Origin: an uncultured Chlorobiaceae bacterium
GTDB taxonomy: Bacteria > Bacteroidota > Chlorobiia > Chlorobiales > Chlorobiaceae
Direction of reading: 5' to 3'
Length of the DNA: 64,000 nucleotides
NCBI GenBank assembly: GCA_903994525.1
Contig: CAJEXW010000017.1
Span: 1 to 64,000, forward strand
Shown: positions 1-9,800 of the stretch, piece after piece
How the letters are laid out: each line of letters starts with the position of its first letter
Position numbering within the stretch: the first letter of the stretch is position 1
Position numbers and translations under genes: made by a program
Notes under the pieces: model-generated
Database searches by the model: none
Told to the model about the DNA's origin: nothing
The model's input: only the letters and a program-made list of their open reading frames with translations

Positions 1-82
1 ATATGCGTGACAGGAACATTCCTGCAGTATTCATAAAGCACGGTCAAAAATCGGACACCGTAATTTCAGACATTCGTTTTAA
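1..82 (+). repeat. Inverted copy of part of the HindVP-type endonuclease gene
   Basis: These bases are the reverse complement of 4233-4152 with a single mismatch at position 75. Read from position 3 they encode the endonuclease segment starting MRDRNIPAVF and ending near VISDI, then run out of homology at about base 82 and hit a stop at 132-134. The copy may continue to the left of the window. It lies immediately before the slipin coding sequence and has replaced its natural start. It is either a genomic rearrangement or, if base 1 is a contig end, an assembly product. Confidence 0.85.
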
Positions 83-120
83 TTCTGGCAGCCGCATTTT
101 TAGGTTCGGCACTGAAGATC

Positions 121-825
121 TTGAGAGAGTATGAGAGGGGAGTGATCTTTCGTCTTGGAAGAATTATTGCGGCAAAGGGGCCCGGTTTGATCATTCTTAT
201 TCCGGGAATCGATAAAATGGTCAAGGTTGATCTGCGGACAGTGACGCTGGATGTGCCTCCCCAGGATGTTATTACCCGCGACAACGTCTCGGTGAAGGTG
301 AGCGCTGTGGTCTATTTTCGGGTAGTTGATCCCATCAAGGCGATTGTGGAGGTTGCTGATTTTCATTTTGCGACTTCGCAGTTGGCACAGACCACCCTTC
401 GCAGTGTCTGCGGTCAGGGGGAGCTTGACAATCTGCTTGCCGAGCGCGATGAGATTAATGAGCGTATCCAGTCGATTCTCGACAAGGATACAGAGCCCTG
501 GGGTGTGAAGGTGGCCAAGGTTGAGGTGAAGGAGATTGACCTGCCGGAAGAGATGCGTCGGGCCATGGCCAAACAGGCAGAGGCTGAGCGTGAACGTCGT
601 TCAACCATCATCAATGCAGAGGGGGAGTTTCAGGCTGCCCAGCGCCTTGCTGACGCTGCCACCATTATTTCCGCCAGTCCGTCGGCGTTGCAGCTTCGTT
701 ACATGCAGACGCTGAAGGATATCTCGGCGGAGCATAATTCCACCATTATATTCCCGTTACCGATTGAACTTTTCAAGGCGTTTCTTGATGGCAACAAATC
801 ATCGGATTCATCCAAGACAACTTAA
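121..825 (+). CDS. Slipin (stomatin/SPFH-domain protein), N-terminus lost
   Basis: Bacterial slipins are membrane-anchored SPFH proteins that form oligomeric microdomains, usually beside an NfeD protein. The translation carries the family core: [13 protein letters not shown] at the start, [13 protein letters not shown], the [10 protein letters not shown] strand, LAQTTLRSV, and a helical C-terminus with QAEAERERR. The only start in frame is TTG at 121. Upstream in the same frame, bases 76-120 still encode a hydrophobic stretch ([16 protein letters not shown]) that looks like the end of the membrane anchor, but no ATG or GTG precedes it and a TAA lies at 61-63. The natural start is missing at the junction with the endonuclease fragment. 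The gene may be expressed poorly or yield a soluble product. Confidence 0.8.
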   Translation: MREYERGVIFRLGRIIAAKGPGLIILIPGIDKMVKVDLRTVTLDVPPQDVITRDNVSVKVSAVVYFRVVDPIKAIVEVADFHFATSQLAQTTLRSVCGQGELDNLLAERDEINERIQSILDKDTEPWGVKVAKVEVKEIDLPEEMRRAMAKQAEAERERRSTIINAEGEFQAAQRLADAATIISASPSALQLRYMQTLKDISAEHNSTIIFPLPIELFKAFLDGNKSSDSSKTT

Positions 826-837
826 ATCACTCCGACC

Positions 838-1296
838 ATGTTCAAGATTCATGCAATTCTTTGTCCTGTCGATTTTTCGGACGCTTCCCGCAAGGCGGTG
901 CAGTATGCAAAGGAGTTTGCTTCAAGTATGGGTTCCAGAGTTCATCTGCTCAATGTTGTGGAGCCTCGCCCCATGGCGGTTGATATTACCATGAACTATA
1001 TCCCGCTTGAAGAGGATCTCGAAAAAGCTGCAAAAGAGGATCTTCAGCTTGTGCTCCAGGAGTTCCAGCAGGCCGGATTGAAGGTCGAGTCGTCGATTGA
1101 GATTGGCAACCCGTCGGATGTGATTCTCGACAAGTCACGTGAGCTTGATGTCAACCTGGTGATTATGGGTTCTCACGGCAAAAAGGGGTTGAGCCGCCTG
1201 ATCATGGGCAGCGTTGCCGAGACGGTTGTCCGCAAAGCCAACTGCCCGGTGCTGATTGTGAAGGCGGAGGAGAAGGAGTTCATCGGCGACGAGTGA
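838..1296 (+). CDS. Universal stress protein, UspA family
   Basis: A single-domain Usp of 152 residues, the usual length. It begins with the beta-strand ILCPVDFSDASRKAV typical of the nucleotide-binding fold and carries the ATP-binding signature G-x2-G-x9-G-S as GSHGKKGLSRLIMGS near residue 115, so an ATP-binding Usp is likely. It starts 13 bases after the slipin stop and is probably co-transcribed with it. Its last 17 bases overlap the end of the convergent meaB gene. The stress it answers cannot be read from the sequence. Confidence 0.93.
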   Translation: MFKIHAILCPVDFSDASRKAVQYAKEFASSMGSRVHLLNVVEPRPMAVDITMNYIPLEEDLEKAAKEDLQLVLQEFQQAGLKVESSIEIGNPSDVILDKSRELDVNLVIMGSHGKKGLSRLIMGSVAETVVRKANCPVLIVKAEEKEFIGDE

Positions 1297-2275
1297 AGGC
1301 CTCCATTAACAGGCTTGCGCCGCTGAAAGGGCTCAGCTCGCCGGAGAGCACCTGTTGTTCGACAATCTCTCTCGTTTTCACCACTTCGGGGTAGGCGAAA
1401 AACTCTTTTTTCAGCATCTCCTCAAGCACGGTAGAGAGCAGGCGTTTGAGCTGCTGGCTCCGCTGCTCTTGCAGCAGATTTTTTTCACGCATTTGCGCGA
1501 AATAATCTGAGATGTTCTGCCAGACATCGGCAACTCCCTTGCCGGTAATGGCTGAAGTGAGGAAAACCTGTGGCTGCCAGAAGGGGCGTTTTGCAGGAAG
1601 CATCCTGAGCGCCGCCTCAAACTCCGCCTGTGCGATGGCGGCAATACCCGATTGGTCGCCATCGGTTTTGGTGATGGCAATGGCATCAGCAATCTCCATG
1701 ATGCCGCGTTTGATCCCCTGCAACTCGTCGCCTGAGCCGGGGAGCATCAAGAGCAGGATAAAGTCAACCATAGTATCAACCATCACCTCCGACTGTCCGA
1801 CACCAACGGTCTCAACCAGAATCACATCATAACCGGCAGCTTCGCACAACACCATAGCTTCATGGGTTTTTGGCGAGGTTCCTCCGAGATAGCCGGATGA
1901 GGCTGTCGGGCGGATGAAGGCCTCTTTGTGTCCGGCAAGTCTCTCCATACGAGCTTTGTCGCCGAGGATGCTGCCTCGCGATTGCTGGCTGCTGGGGTCA
2001 ATTGCCAGCACGGCGAGCGTCAAGCTGTGCCGGATAATCTCCTCGCCCAGCGCCTCGATAAAGGTGCTCTTGCCAGCACCGGGCGAGCCGGTGATGCCGA
2101 TGCGGATGGCATGACTCTTTTTTGCAAGGCAGCGGTCAAGAATTTCATGCGCCTTTTTTTGATGCTCCGGTCGCTGAGACTCAACCAGCGTGATGGCACG
2201 GCTCAGCGTTTGACGGTTGCCCGCCATAATGCCGCTGACGATGCTATCCACATCAGGCTCATAGCGTCTGGTCAT
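1280..2275 (-). CDS. meaB: Methylmalonyl-CoA mutase-associated GTPase MeaB
   Basis: G3E-family P-loop GTPase of 331 residues that guards and reloads the adenosylcobalamin cofactor of methylmalonyl-CoA mutase. Visible motifs are the Walker A loop GITGSPGAGKST near residue 60, the AIDPSS switch region, VETVGVGQSEV, and the guanine-specificity motif ITKTDGD. The family was once called ArgK. Its client mutase is encoded on the same strand upstream (4686-7976), but a restriction-modification island now lies between them. In other genomes meaB commonly directly follows the mutase, so the separation looks secondary. Confidence 0.95.
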   Translation of the reverse strand: MTRRYEPDVDSIVSGIMAGNRQTLSRAITLVESQRPEHQKKAHEILDRCLAKKSHAIRIGITGSPGAGKSTFIEALGEEIIRHSLTLAVLAIDPSSQQSRGSILGDKARMERLAGHKEAFIRPTASSGYLGGTSPKTHEAMVLCEAAGYDVILVETVGVGQSEVMVDTMVDFILLLMLPGSGDELQGIKRGIMEIADAIAITKTDGDQSGIAAIAQAEFEAALRMLPAKRPFWQPQVFLTSAITGKGVADVWQNISDYFAQMREKNLLQEQRSQQLKRLLSTVLEEMLKKEFFAYPEVVKTREIVEQQVLSGELSPFSGASLLMEAFTRRR

Positions 2276-2304
2276 AGTAGCAAATTATTGCTTTGCTAAG
2301 TATA

Positions 2305-3291
2305 TTATGCAGAGTATTTTCTTCGCTGTTCAAACAACATCCAGTTTCCATTTTGGTCGATTATATATTCGGGGTACTCCTGGACATTTAAAACAGTTTC
2401 CAAAATACATTTGCCAATGAACTCTCCCAGCTTCACAGGGACGGCATTTCCTATAATCTGTTCAATATTTGCTTTGGAGCCTGAAACATCCCATGATTCC
2501 GGGAATGTCTGTATCAAGCTACGTTCTTTTGTTGTAAGCGGGCGGATACCCTCAGAAACAGGGGTGGCATCGCCCGGATGTCCCGGATAACCCTGTGGCA
2601 CAGGGCGGTTTACTCCGCGAATTGTTGGACTGGGTTCGTCTATGCTGAATACGGCTCTTCGCGCATAGCTGCGAGGATGGCGGTAATAGTAATTAATTCC
2701 TAATTTATTGCCAAAATAATCACGGATAGTCATAGGAGTGGAACATTGATTCCGACGTATTGCAGGAATAAGCAAATTGTTTGGACCATCAAGAATGCCA
2801 AACACTACGACACGTTTTCTTTTTTGTGGGACACCGCACAGAGAGGCATCCAACACGGTCACCGTAAGGCCATAGCCCGCTTGCTTAAAGATGTCGAGCG
2901 CTCTGGTAAATGTCTTTGTTTTTTGAGCACGTTCAACATTCTCCATAATAAAATATTTCGGTTGTATAACACCGATTATTTGTGCGTATGAAATGGTGAG
3001 GTTTGCATGTTCACCTGTTTCGTCTCGTTTGCCCGCAGAAGAAAAATCCTGGCACGGAGGGCCACCGACAATCATGTCGAAATCGTATTTGTAGAGATGT
3101 TCTGCTACAACATTGCTGTCGACCAGATCAAGGTTTTCAATCGGATGTCCATGGATGTTTCTTTTATAAAAAGAAATCGCAGCATCCCAATTATCAAACG
3201 CAGCCGAAATTTCTATTCCAGCATCCGATAGCCCTTTAGATAGCCCACCACCTCCGCAGAACAAGTCAATAGCTTTAAGTTTACAGTTCAT
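2305..3291 (-). CDS. DNA cytosine-C5 methyltransferase of a type II R-M system
   Basis: It transfers a methyl group from S-adenosylmethionine to C5 of cytosine within a recognition site. All key motifs are present: motif I AIDLFCGGGGLSKG, the catalytic PPCQDFS of motif IV, ENVE of motif VI, QKRKRVVVFG of motif VIII, and GNAVP of motif X. I chose the ATG at 3291 (328 residues, MNCKLKAIDLF), because motif I should lie near the N-terminus; a longer frame opens at 3366 inside the endonuclease gene. With this start the gene overlaps the endonuclease stop by 11 bases, suggesting translational coupling. The partner family suggests target GRCGYC, which is inference. Confidence 0.93.
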   Translation of the reverse strand: MNCKLKAIDLFCGGGGLSKGLSDAGIEISAAFDNWDAAISFYKRNIHGHPIENLDLVDSNVVAEHLYKYDFDMIVGGPPCQDFSSAGKRDETGEHANLTISYAQIIGVIQPKYFIMENVERAQKTKTFTRALDIFKQAGYGLTVTVLDASLCGVPQKRKRVVVFGILDGPNNLLIPAIRRNQCSTPMTIRDYFGNKLGINYYYRHPRSYARRAVFSIDEPSPTIRGVNRPVPQGYPGHPGDATPVSEGIRPLTTKERSLIQTFPESWDVSGSKANIEQIIGNAVPVKLGEFIGKCILETVLNVQEYPEYIIDQNGNWMLFEQRRKYSA

Positions 3292-4348
3292 TAAAAAGTT
3301 CGTTGGAGTAGTAAATGATTGCATCAAAACGGCGTTCGGGCGAAAGAAACTTTTGTCCGTCGCCAAGTATTATTTCTTTGATTTCCCCTTTTTTGATAAT
3401 TGGCCTGGTGAGGCGGTCACAGCGCATGTGTAAATTGGTTTTTTTGCCGCTGATTGCAAACTCCTTGTCATTGAGATTGTCGAATGTCATTCCGTCGTAA
3501 ATGGGCTTCTGATAGACTTTGCCTTTGGTTGAAAGTTCGTAGAGAAAGCGTGCCAATCGAAGCGATGCTCTTTGTGGACGAGATATCTTTTCGTCATCGC
3601 CATTGCCAGAGCCCAAAAGGAGGCGGCAAAGCGCAAAATCACTCCAGACAAAGATATCGAGGCAGTTGTCGGCAAGAACAGGTGCTTTCCCTTTCGTCTT
3701 CCAGACAGGTTGCATCAAGAGCGGTTTTTCGTATTTGGAATATGTGTCTAAAAAAATATCAAGTGCTTTGATGATGTTGTCTCGATGCTTTGAAACCTCA
3801 ACAATGTTATCCCAATCTCGTATTTTTGCACATGCAGGTGAGAATAAATCCTTTACTTCTGTCATGAAAGATGCGCACGATTGACCCATACCCATTGCGG
3901 CATAACGCATGGTAGGTGAGCGGATAACAAGTTCTGAACCGTAATTTGCTTCTGTCTCATTAACCGTGGTGTTGTCAGGAATGGTTGTAAGTTTCACTTC
4001 GACGGGCGCAAGTATACGTTTGGAATCATTTTCCGACACAATCAAATCAATTGGTTGAATGTCGTCAAGAGTCATTGTGGCTTATGGTGTGAATCTGGAT
4101 TCAAAGGAGAAGAAGAGCTTCTCATTTGGCAAGGTTGTATGCCAAAAGTCATTAAAACAAATGTCTGAAATTACGGTGTCCGATTTTTGACCGTGCTTTA
4201 TGAATACTGCAGGAATGTTCCTGTCACGCATATAGCATGCCAGCGCAGCAGGAAAAGAGGAGTTAAATTGGTTCTTTCCCCAGGCATAAGGGCTTGAAAA
4301 ATCACGGTTTGAGTTTATTAACCCGTAAAGCGCTGGCTTTTGTGGCAT
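3281..4348 (-). pseudogene. HindVP-type restriction endonuclease, broken by in-frame stop
   Basis: The reading frame from ATG 4348 runs 88 codons (LYGLINSNRDF, AWGKNQFNSSFPAALACYM), meets TAA at 4084-4082, and continues in the same frame through 264 further residues starting MTLDDIQPIDLIV. Together they make about 352 residues, close to what I recall for the HindVP family. The flanking sequence ESRFTP-stop-ATMTLDD looks like one protein with a single-base change, for example a tyrosine codon to TAA. EVKLTTIPD near the second segment start resembles a PD-(D/E)xK-type core. The C-terminal part could be made by re-initiation at 4075, but it would lack the conserved N-terminus. Probably inactive. 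Confidence 0.8.
4152..4233 (-). repeat. Endonuclease segment duplicated at window start
   Basis: This segment lies inside the N-terminal part of the broken endonuclease gene and recurs in opposite orientation at 1-82, with one mismatch. The two copies bracket about 4.1 kb containing slipin, usp, meaB and the methyltransferase gene, so recombination between them would invert that block. Confidence 0.85.
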
Positions 4349-4391
4349 AATGCCGGTATCTAGTTTTCAAATCTTTTATCAATAAGGACAA

Positions 4392-4610
4392 TCATGATGA
4401 AATCTTTTTCAGGAATTCATTTGTGTCAATATATTCGTTTGTTTGACCAGTTTTTATAGCATTTGCCATACCAATTTCCTCAATTTCATCCATAGATAAA
4501 ATTTTTGATTTTATCCCAAGCTTTTTTGCCAGATCAAGTAATAATTTCAGATCTGATACAGATTCACTTTCTAATACAGCTTTCTGCATGGTTTTTGAAT
4601 TTAATCGCAT
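4392..4610 (-). CDS. Small hypothetical protein, antitoxin-like
   Basis: A 72-residue acidic protein beginning MRLNSKTMQKAVLESE and ending DTNEFLKKISS. The central part SDLKLLLDLAKKLGIKSK is amphipathic, followed by an acidic SMDEIEEIG segment. This layout resembles small proteins annotated as antitoxins next to RelE- or PIN-type toxins, but no toxin gene is adjacent: the next gene downstream is the endonuclease, 43 bases away. It has no visible helix-turn-helix, so it is unlikely to be a controller protein of the R-M system. It probably arrived with the island. Function unknown. Confidence 0.55.
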   Translation of the reverse strand: MRLNSKTMQKAVLESESVSDLKLLLDLAKKLGIKSKILSMDEIEEIGMANAIKTGQTNEYIDTNEFLKKISS

Positions 4611-4685
4611 GGTTGTAGGCCTGCAGATCTTTTCCCGTAACGATCAATATTAACGTTTTACGTGCAATTTCCAACCAACCGGCCC

Positions 4686-7600
4686 TTATCCCTGCGCGAT
4701 CAATTTCTTCAAAATCGTGATTGCCGCCTCGGCGATCACCGTGCCTGGCCCAAAAATACCGGCAACGCCCTTGTCGTAGAGAAAAGCGTGATCGCGTTCG
4801 GGAATAATGCCGCCTGCTATAACGAGGATATCCTCCCGTCCATGCGCTTTCAGCTCTTCAACAATCCTGGGTATCAGGGTCTTGTGACCAGCCGCAAGGC
4901 TTGAAATGCCAATAAGATGCACATCGTTGTCGAGCGCCTGCTGTACAACCTCTTCAGGAGTCTGGAAAAGCGGGCTGATATCGACATCAAAGCCCACATC
5001 GGCAAACCCGGCGGCAATAACTTTGGCCCCTCGGTCATGGCCATCCTGCCCCACTTTGGAGACCATGATTCTTGGACGGCGTCCTTCCTGGGATGCAAAG
5101 GTATCGGCGAGCTGCTGGGCCTCCTGAAAAAGTCTGTTATCCTGCATCTGTGTTCTGTAGATACTGCTGTTGAGTCTGGTGATGGCACGGTAGCGGCCGA
5201 ATGTCTTTTCGCAGGCCGAAGAGATCTCGCCGAGGGTCGCCCGTTTTCGTGCGGCATCGACGGCCAGCGCCAGCAGATTGCCCTCTCCCGAAGCGGCGCT
5301 CTCCTCGATTGCCCGAATCGCCTCAGCACACGCTTTGTTATCGCGCTCAGCCTTGATTGTTTCGAGTTGACGGAGCTGCTGCTCCAGAACTTTGGTATTA
5401 TCCACTTCCAGCAGCTCAATATCGGTTTTGCTGCTGGTTTTGTAGCCGTTCACGCCGACAATAATCTCTTTGCCGCTGTCAATACGCGCCTGTTTGCGGG
5501 TTGCGGCCTCCTCGATCTGTAATTTGGGGAGCCCCTTCTCAATTGCTTTCACCATGCCGCCAGCTTCTTCGATATCGCAGATGATCTTCCACGCTTTTGC
5601 GGCAAGCTCTCCCGTCAGGTACTCAACAAACGATGAGCCAGCCCATGGGTCAATGCTTTTGGTAATATCACTCTCTTTCTGCAAATAGAGCTGGGTGTCG
5701 CGAGCAATTTTCGCTGAAAAGGGTGTGGGGAGTGCAATAGCTTCGTCAAGGGCATTGGTATGCAACGACTGGGTATGGCCAAGTGTTGCCGCTAATGCCT
5801 CAAGGCAGGTGCGTGTGATATTGTTGAACGGATCCTGCTCGGTGAGGCTCCAGCCGGAGGTCTGGCAGTGAGAGCGGAGCATCAGCGATTTTGGATTCTT
5901 TGGGTTGAACTGTTTGACAATTTTCGCCCAGAGCATCCTTGCTGCACGCAGCTTGGCAATCTCCATGAAATAGTTCATCCCGATGCCCCAGAAGAAGGAG
6001 AGGCGAGGAGCAAAGGCATCAATATCGAGCCCTGCTTTCAGACCGGTACGGATGTACTCAAGGCCGTCGGCAAGGGTAAAGGCAAGTTCAAGATCAGCCG
6101 TTGCACCAGCCTCCTGGATATGGTAGCCAGAGATGCTGATGGAGTTGAACTTCGGCATCTTTTCGCTGGTGTAGCGGAAGATGTCGGCGATGATCTTCAT
6201 GGAGGGTTCCGGCGGATAGATGTAGGTGTTGCGAACCATAAACTCTTTGAGAATATCGTTCTGGATGGTGCCGCTCAGCTTTTCCAGTGGTACACCCTGC
6301 TCTTCACCCGCCACAATGTAAAAAGCCATGATGGGCAGCACGGCCCCATTCATGGTCATGGAGACGGAGATATCGCCCAGAGGGATCTGGTCGAAAAGGA
6401 TCTTCATATCCTCAACTGAATCGACAGCCACTCCGGCCTTGCCGACATCACCGATAACCCGTTCGTGGTCTGAATCGTACCCACGGTGGGTTGGAAGGTC
6501 GAAGGCGACTGAGAGCCCCTTCTGGCCCGCCGCCAGGTTCTTGCGATAAAAGTTGTTAGACTCTTCAGCGGTAGAGAAGCCGGCGTACTGCCTGATCGTC
6601 CACGGCTGGGTGGTGTACATCATGGTGTAGGGGCCGCCGATGTAAGGGGGGAAACCTGGTGCAAAGTTCAGATGGTCGAAGGGTGCGACATCAGAGTGGT
6701 AATAAGTCGATTTGATGTCGATCCCCTCGGCGGTTGTCCACTGCGACTCTTGAGCTTCAGCAGTGTTGAGAGGCGCTGCAGAAAAAATATCGATGGCTGA
6801 AAAGTCGGGCCTTCGGTCTGTTGTTCTGTTTGGATTTCCCGCTTCAATCTCCTTGAACCTGCTCCATGCAGACTCTGCAAGTTTTCTGGTCAGGGTTTCG
6901 ATGTAGTTTGAGCCACGGGCAGGATCAACAACCTGGTCGAGTGACCCCTCTTCTCTGAGAACAAGGTGAATGTTGCCGGAGATACGCTCCGCAATGTCGG
7001 GATTCACCAAATCACCACTGTCGAAAGCGTTGATTTGCAGGGTCTCGTAACCGCCAAGAATGGCTGATACAGCCTCGGTGGTAAAACGGAGCAGATTGGT
7101 GTAGGGTTCAGTCGCTGAACAGTTGCGTTCTGAAGTTCGGGCAAAAAGGCGGGGCAGGGAGTTGCCCGGTGCTCCGTAAGCCTTCAGCAGATGAGCGAGG
7201 AGATAGCGCAGGGCACGTGGTTTGGCAAGCTCGGTAAAGTGGCTTGAGGTAACCGGCAGGATGATCTCCATCGCCGCAACAACACTCTCAGCAGGAACTC
7301 CTGCCTGAATAAAGCGGTTCAGGTAGTCGCTTGCTCCGGCCAGTGCCAGGGCAATCTCCTCTGCTGATGTGGATCCGTTTTTATGGGACGGGATGGTATC
7401 GACGGCCAGAAATCTGAAGTGGGGGAGGAAAATAGGCAGAGTATCGAAGTGGGAACGCAACTTGTCAGAATCGAAGAGCTCTGTATCTTTTGAATCAGCA
7501 AGTACTCCACCCCTGTTTTCAGTAAATCCGGGGAGCATCGCAAGAGTAGCGAGCAGTTCGGCAGTGGGTGGAAGATTGCCCGAAAAGTAGAGGGCAACCG

Positions 7601-7976
7601 CAGCGGTTTTAATCCCTGCCAGAAGCCGATTCAGATTCTCCGCAGAGCAGAGTGCAGGATCGGCTATGACAAACTCAAGAGCCGCAGCATCAAGCTCAAA
7701 GCATTTCAGTGCGGCCTTGTTCGCAGATTCAGGATTGTTAACCGTTATGCGGTGGCAATTTTTCCATGAGTTGACTGCCTTTGTAACTGGTATGTCAAGA
7801 TGCTGCCCGGCCTCTTCACTGGAGTGCCAGGGTTCAAGATCAAAACCGTCGGGTGTATGCCAGACAATCGTGTCGTAAGGCTTATCCTTGAGTTCGGTCA
7901 TTGCCTTTTTATTCCACTCCGCCCGGCTGACCGCCGGGAACTCATGAAAGAGCGAATCAGGCCGGGAGTTATTCAT
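4686..7976 (-). CDS. Methylmalonyl-CoA mutase, small and large subunits fused
   Basis: It converts (R)-methylmalonyl-CoA to succinyl-CoA using adenosylcobalamin. The 1096-residue chain has two parts. Residues about 1-385 resemble the non-catalytic MutA subunit barrel ([29 protein letters not shown]). Residues about 400-1096 are a complete Mut[33 protein letters not shown], and a C-terminal B12 domain with DGHDRG, whose His near residue 980 would ligate cobalt. The MutA part lacks its own B12 domain. I chose ATG 7976 over a frame opening at 8090, because the extra 38 residues overlap the upstream gene and are low complexity. It overlaps the carboxyltransferase stop by 4 bases. Confidence 0.93.
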   Translation of the reverse strand: MNNSRPDSLFHEFPAVSRAEWNKKAMTELKDKPYDTIVWHTPDGFDLEPWHSSEEAGQHLDIPVTKAVNSWKNCHRITVNNPESANKAALKCFELDAAALEFVIADPALCSAENLNRLLAGIKTAAVALYFSGNLPPTAELLATLAMLPGFTENRGGVLADSKDTELFDSDKLRSHFDTLPIFLPHFRFLAVDTIPSHKNGSTSAEEIALALAGASDYLNRFIQAGVPAESVVAAMEIILPVTSSHFTELAKPRALRYLLAHLLKAYGAPGNSLPRLFARTSERNCSATEPYTNLLRFTTEAVSAILGGYETLQINAFDSGDLVNPDIAERISGNIHLVLREEGSLDQVVDPARGSNYIETLTRKLAESAWSRFKEIEAGNPNRTTDRRPDFSAIDIFSAAPLNTAEAQESQWTTAEGIDIKSTYYHSDVAPFDHLNFAPGFPPYIGGPYTMMYTTQPWTIRQYAGFSTAEESNNFYRKNLAAGQKGLSVAFDLPTHRGYDSDHERVIGDVGKAGVAVDSVEDMKILFDQIPLGDISVSMTMNGAVLPIMAFYIVAGEEQGVPLEKLSGTIQNDILKEFMVRNTYIYPPEPSMKIIADIFRYTSEKMPKFNSISISGYHIQEAGATADLELAFTLADGLEYIRTGLKAGLDIDAFAPRLSFFWGIGMNYFMEIAKLRAARMLWAKIVKQFNPKNPKSLMLRSHCQTSGWSLTEQDPFNNITRTCLEALAATLGHTQSLHTNALDEAIALPTPFSAKIARDTQLYLQKESDITKSIDPWAGSSFVEYLTGELAAKAWKIICDIEEAGGMVKAIEKGLPKLQIEEAATRKQARIDSGKEIIVGVNGYKTSSKTDIELLEVDNTKVLEQQLRQLETIKAERDNKACAEAIRAIEESAASGEGNLLALAVDAARKRATLGEISSACEKTFGRYRAITRLNSSIYRTQMQDNRLFQEAQQLADTFASQEGRRPRIMVSKVGQDGHDRGAKVIAAGFADVGFDVDISPLFQTPEEVVQQALDNDVHLIGISSLAAGHKTLIPRIVEELKAHGREDILVIAGGIIPERDHAFLYDKGVAGIFGPGTVIAEAAITILKKLIAQG

Positions 7977-9772
7977 AACGATCTTTTTTGCTGGTTGTGT
8001 GATGGATGTTGCTGGATAATCTCCAGAATTTTTTCCTTCATTTTTGTTGGATGTGCTGTTCGTTCGACAAATCCCTTCTGTTGCAGCCACCAGGTTGTCT
8101 GGAAATCTTTGGATGTCGGCTTGCCGGTGTACTGCTCAATAACCCGTTTTCCCGAAAATCCGATGTTGCCCGCATTGTGCTCAAAAAGCTTGATGCCTCT
8201 CGATCCAATACCGATGGCGACACCGCCAAGTGTTGGATCCGTAATGATGGTAATAACCGGCAGTCCCGCTTTTTCAATACTTGATATGGCGACATGCAGT
8301 TTTGGCAGGCCAACCATCGACGAACACCCCTCATGCATTCTTGCTCCGCCTCCCGTAGCCTGAAAAATAAAGGGAACACCTCGTGTAATGGCGATTTTGC
8401 TGGCACGCCAGATTTTTTCAGCGGTTGTCATACAGAATGAACCACCAAGAAAGTTGAAATTGGTTCCGCAGAAGACCACAGGTTCACCATCGATAGTGCC
8501 ATCACCGGTCACCACTGAAGCCGCAGCTCCAGTTTTCTGTTGCGCCTCACCGATTTTTTTCCGGTAATCGGGAAAGTCAAGAATATCCTTATCGACAATG
8601 TAACGGGTATCCTGGTGTTCATGGAATGACTCTGGATCAAGAATAAAATTGATGTAGTCCTGCACAGCAAGTCGTACATAGCGGTGTCCACACGTTTCAC
8701 ACGCAAAATTGTCTGCCAGCAATTTTTTATAGAGTACGGGATCCAGCAGCCTTTTTCCTGCATTATCAATGCAGCGTTTATGGCGGGCAACAAAGAGAAT
8801 TTTTTCTGGTTGGGGGATAAAGTAGGAGACAGGCTTTTCGAATGTTTTTAGCTTCTCCTCGGTGATGGTATCCCATTGACCGATCTTTTCCCAGCGTGCC
8901 ATTCGCCGCAGAAAGATCTCATCTGACGGTATAGCGCTGAGTTGCCTGGTCCATGTTACCAACGAACTTTTGAATGATTGAAGAGCCGATTGCTGATAGC
9001 GGTGTGCAGGTCCGTCATACTCAACGATGATGTCGTCGATAATGCCATTTTTCAAACCTTCCTGAGCCGTTATCTGGGAAATTTGGGCGGCAAGGCTTGC
9101 CTTGTCTCTGGTTCGGAAAAGAATGGATGAACAGGCTTCAGGAGAGATGACCATGTATGTGGAGTACTCCATGGCCAGAACCGCATCACATCCTGTAAGC
9201 GCAATGGCTCCTCCACTGCATCCCCGGTTGATGATCACCGAGAGAGTTGGAACCGTTGCTTCGGCAAGAGATTGCATACAGCGTCCGATTTTCCATGCGA
9301 TGCCGCCCCCTTCTGACTGTTCAGTAGGGTCAGCGCCTGCTGTATCGATAACAGTAATGATAATTCTCTTCTCCTGTTCGGCAATCTGAATGGCCTTGAT
9401 CGCCTTTTCAAATGCCGCAGGTGTCGGCATGCCCTGATTCCATTTTGCAATCTCGTCAGGATTCTTCATCAGCTCAAGCAGCTCGTCGAAATTTGATGTT
9501 GGCGAAGATTGCTGGCCAATGAGCATGACTGGCCACCAGGCGTTTTCACCATTTCGCAGTATAGCGCGATGGGTCTGGATGATGCAACTGCCGTGCAGAT
9601 CGTTTTGCAGGCACTCTTCCGCCTCTTCAAAGACGGTAAGGTAATCGAGATGCCTGGGGCGTTCGGGGTGAAAGGAGAGTTGATACTTTTCATATTCGCT
9701 GAGCTTTTCGATACTCTCATGTGAGTAACTGAATCCCTCTTGTTTCTCAAACGGCAGATAAAAATGTTTCAC
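7973..9772 (-). CDS. Fused acyl-CoA carboxylase carboxyltransferase (AccA-AccD type)
   Basis: A 599-residue single chain. Residues about 35-260 resemble AccA ([48 protein letters not shown]). Residues about 325-590 resemble AccD ([25 protein letters not shown]). The AccD zinc ribbon is altered: the usual four cysteines read H331, C334, C358, C361, with a longer loop. Its place between the epimerase and mutase genes suggests it carboxylates propionyl-CoA, although the family context alone would also allow acetyl-CoA. No biotin carboxylase or biotin carrier gene is nearby, so those subunits must come from elsewhere, perhaps shared with acetyl-CoA carboxylase. Confidence 0.88.
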   Translation of the reverse strand: MKHFYLPFEKQEGFSYSHESIEKLSEYEKYQLSFHPERPRHLDYLTVFEEAEECLQNDLHGSCIIQTHRAILRNGENAWWPVMLIGQQSSPTSNFDELLELMKNPDEIAKWNQGMPTPAAFEKAIKAIQIAEQEKRIIITVIDTAGADPTEQSEGGGIAWKIGRCMQSLAEATVPTLSVIINRGCSGGAIALTGCDAVLAMEYSTYMVISPEACSSILFRTRDKASLAAQISQITAQEGLKNGIIDDIIVEYDGPAHRYQQSALQSFKSSLVTWTRQLSAIPSDEIFLRRMARWEKIGQWDTITEEKLKTFEKPVSYFIPQPEKILFVARHKRCIDNAGKRLLDPVLYKKLLADNFACETCGHRYVRLAVQDYINFILDPESFHEHQDTRYIVDKDILDFPDYRKKIGEAQQKTGAAASVVTGDGTIDGEPVVFCGTNFNFLGGSFCMTTAEKIWRASKIAITRGVPFIFQATGGGARMHEGCSSMVGLPKLHVAISSIEKAGLPVITIITDPTLGGVAIGIGSRGIKLFEHNAGNIGFSGKRVIEQYTGKPTSKDFQTTWWLQQKGFVERTAHPTKMKEKILEIIQQHPSHNQQKRSL

Positions 9773-9800
9773 TGGTTACAAGCGGCTTTGTCTCGTTTGG

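Noticed and set aside
4392-4610. Small gene upstream of the endonuclease considered as an R-M controller (C) protein
   Set aside because: C proteins have a clear helix-turn-helix; this sequence has a leucine-rich helix and an acidic tail instead.
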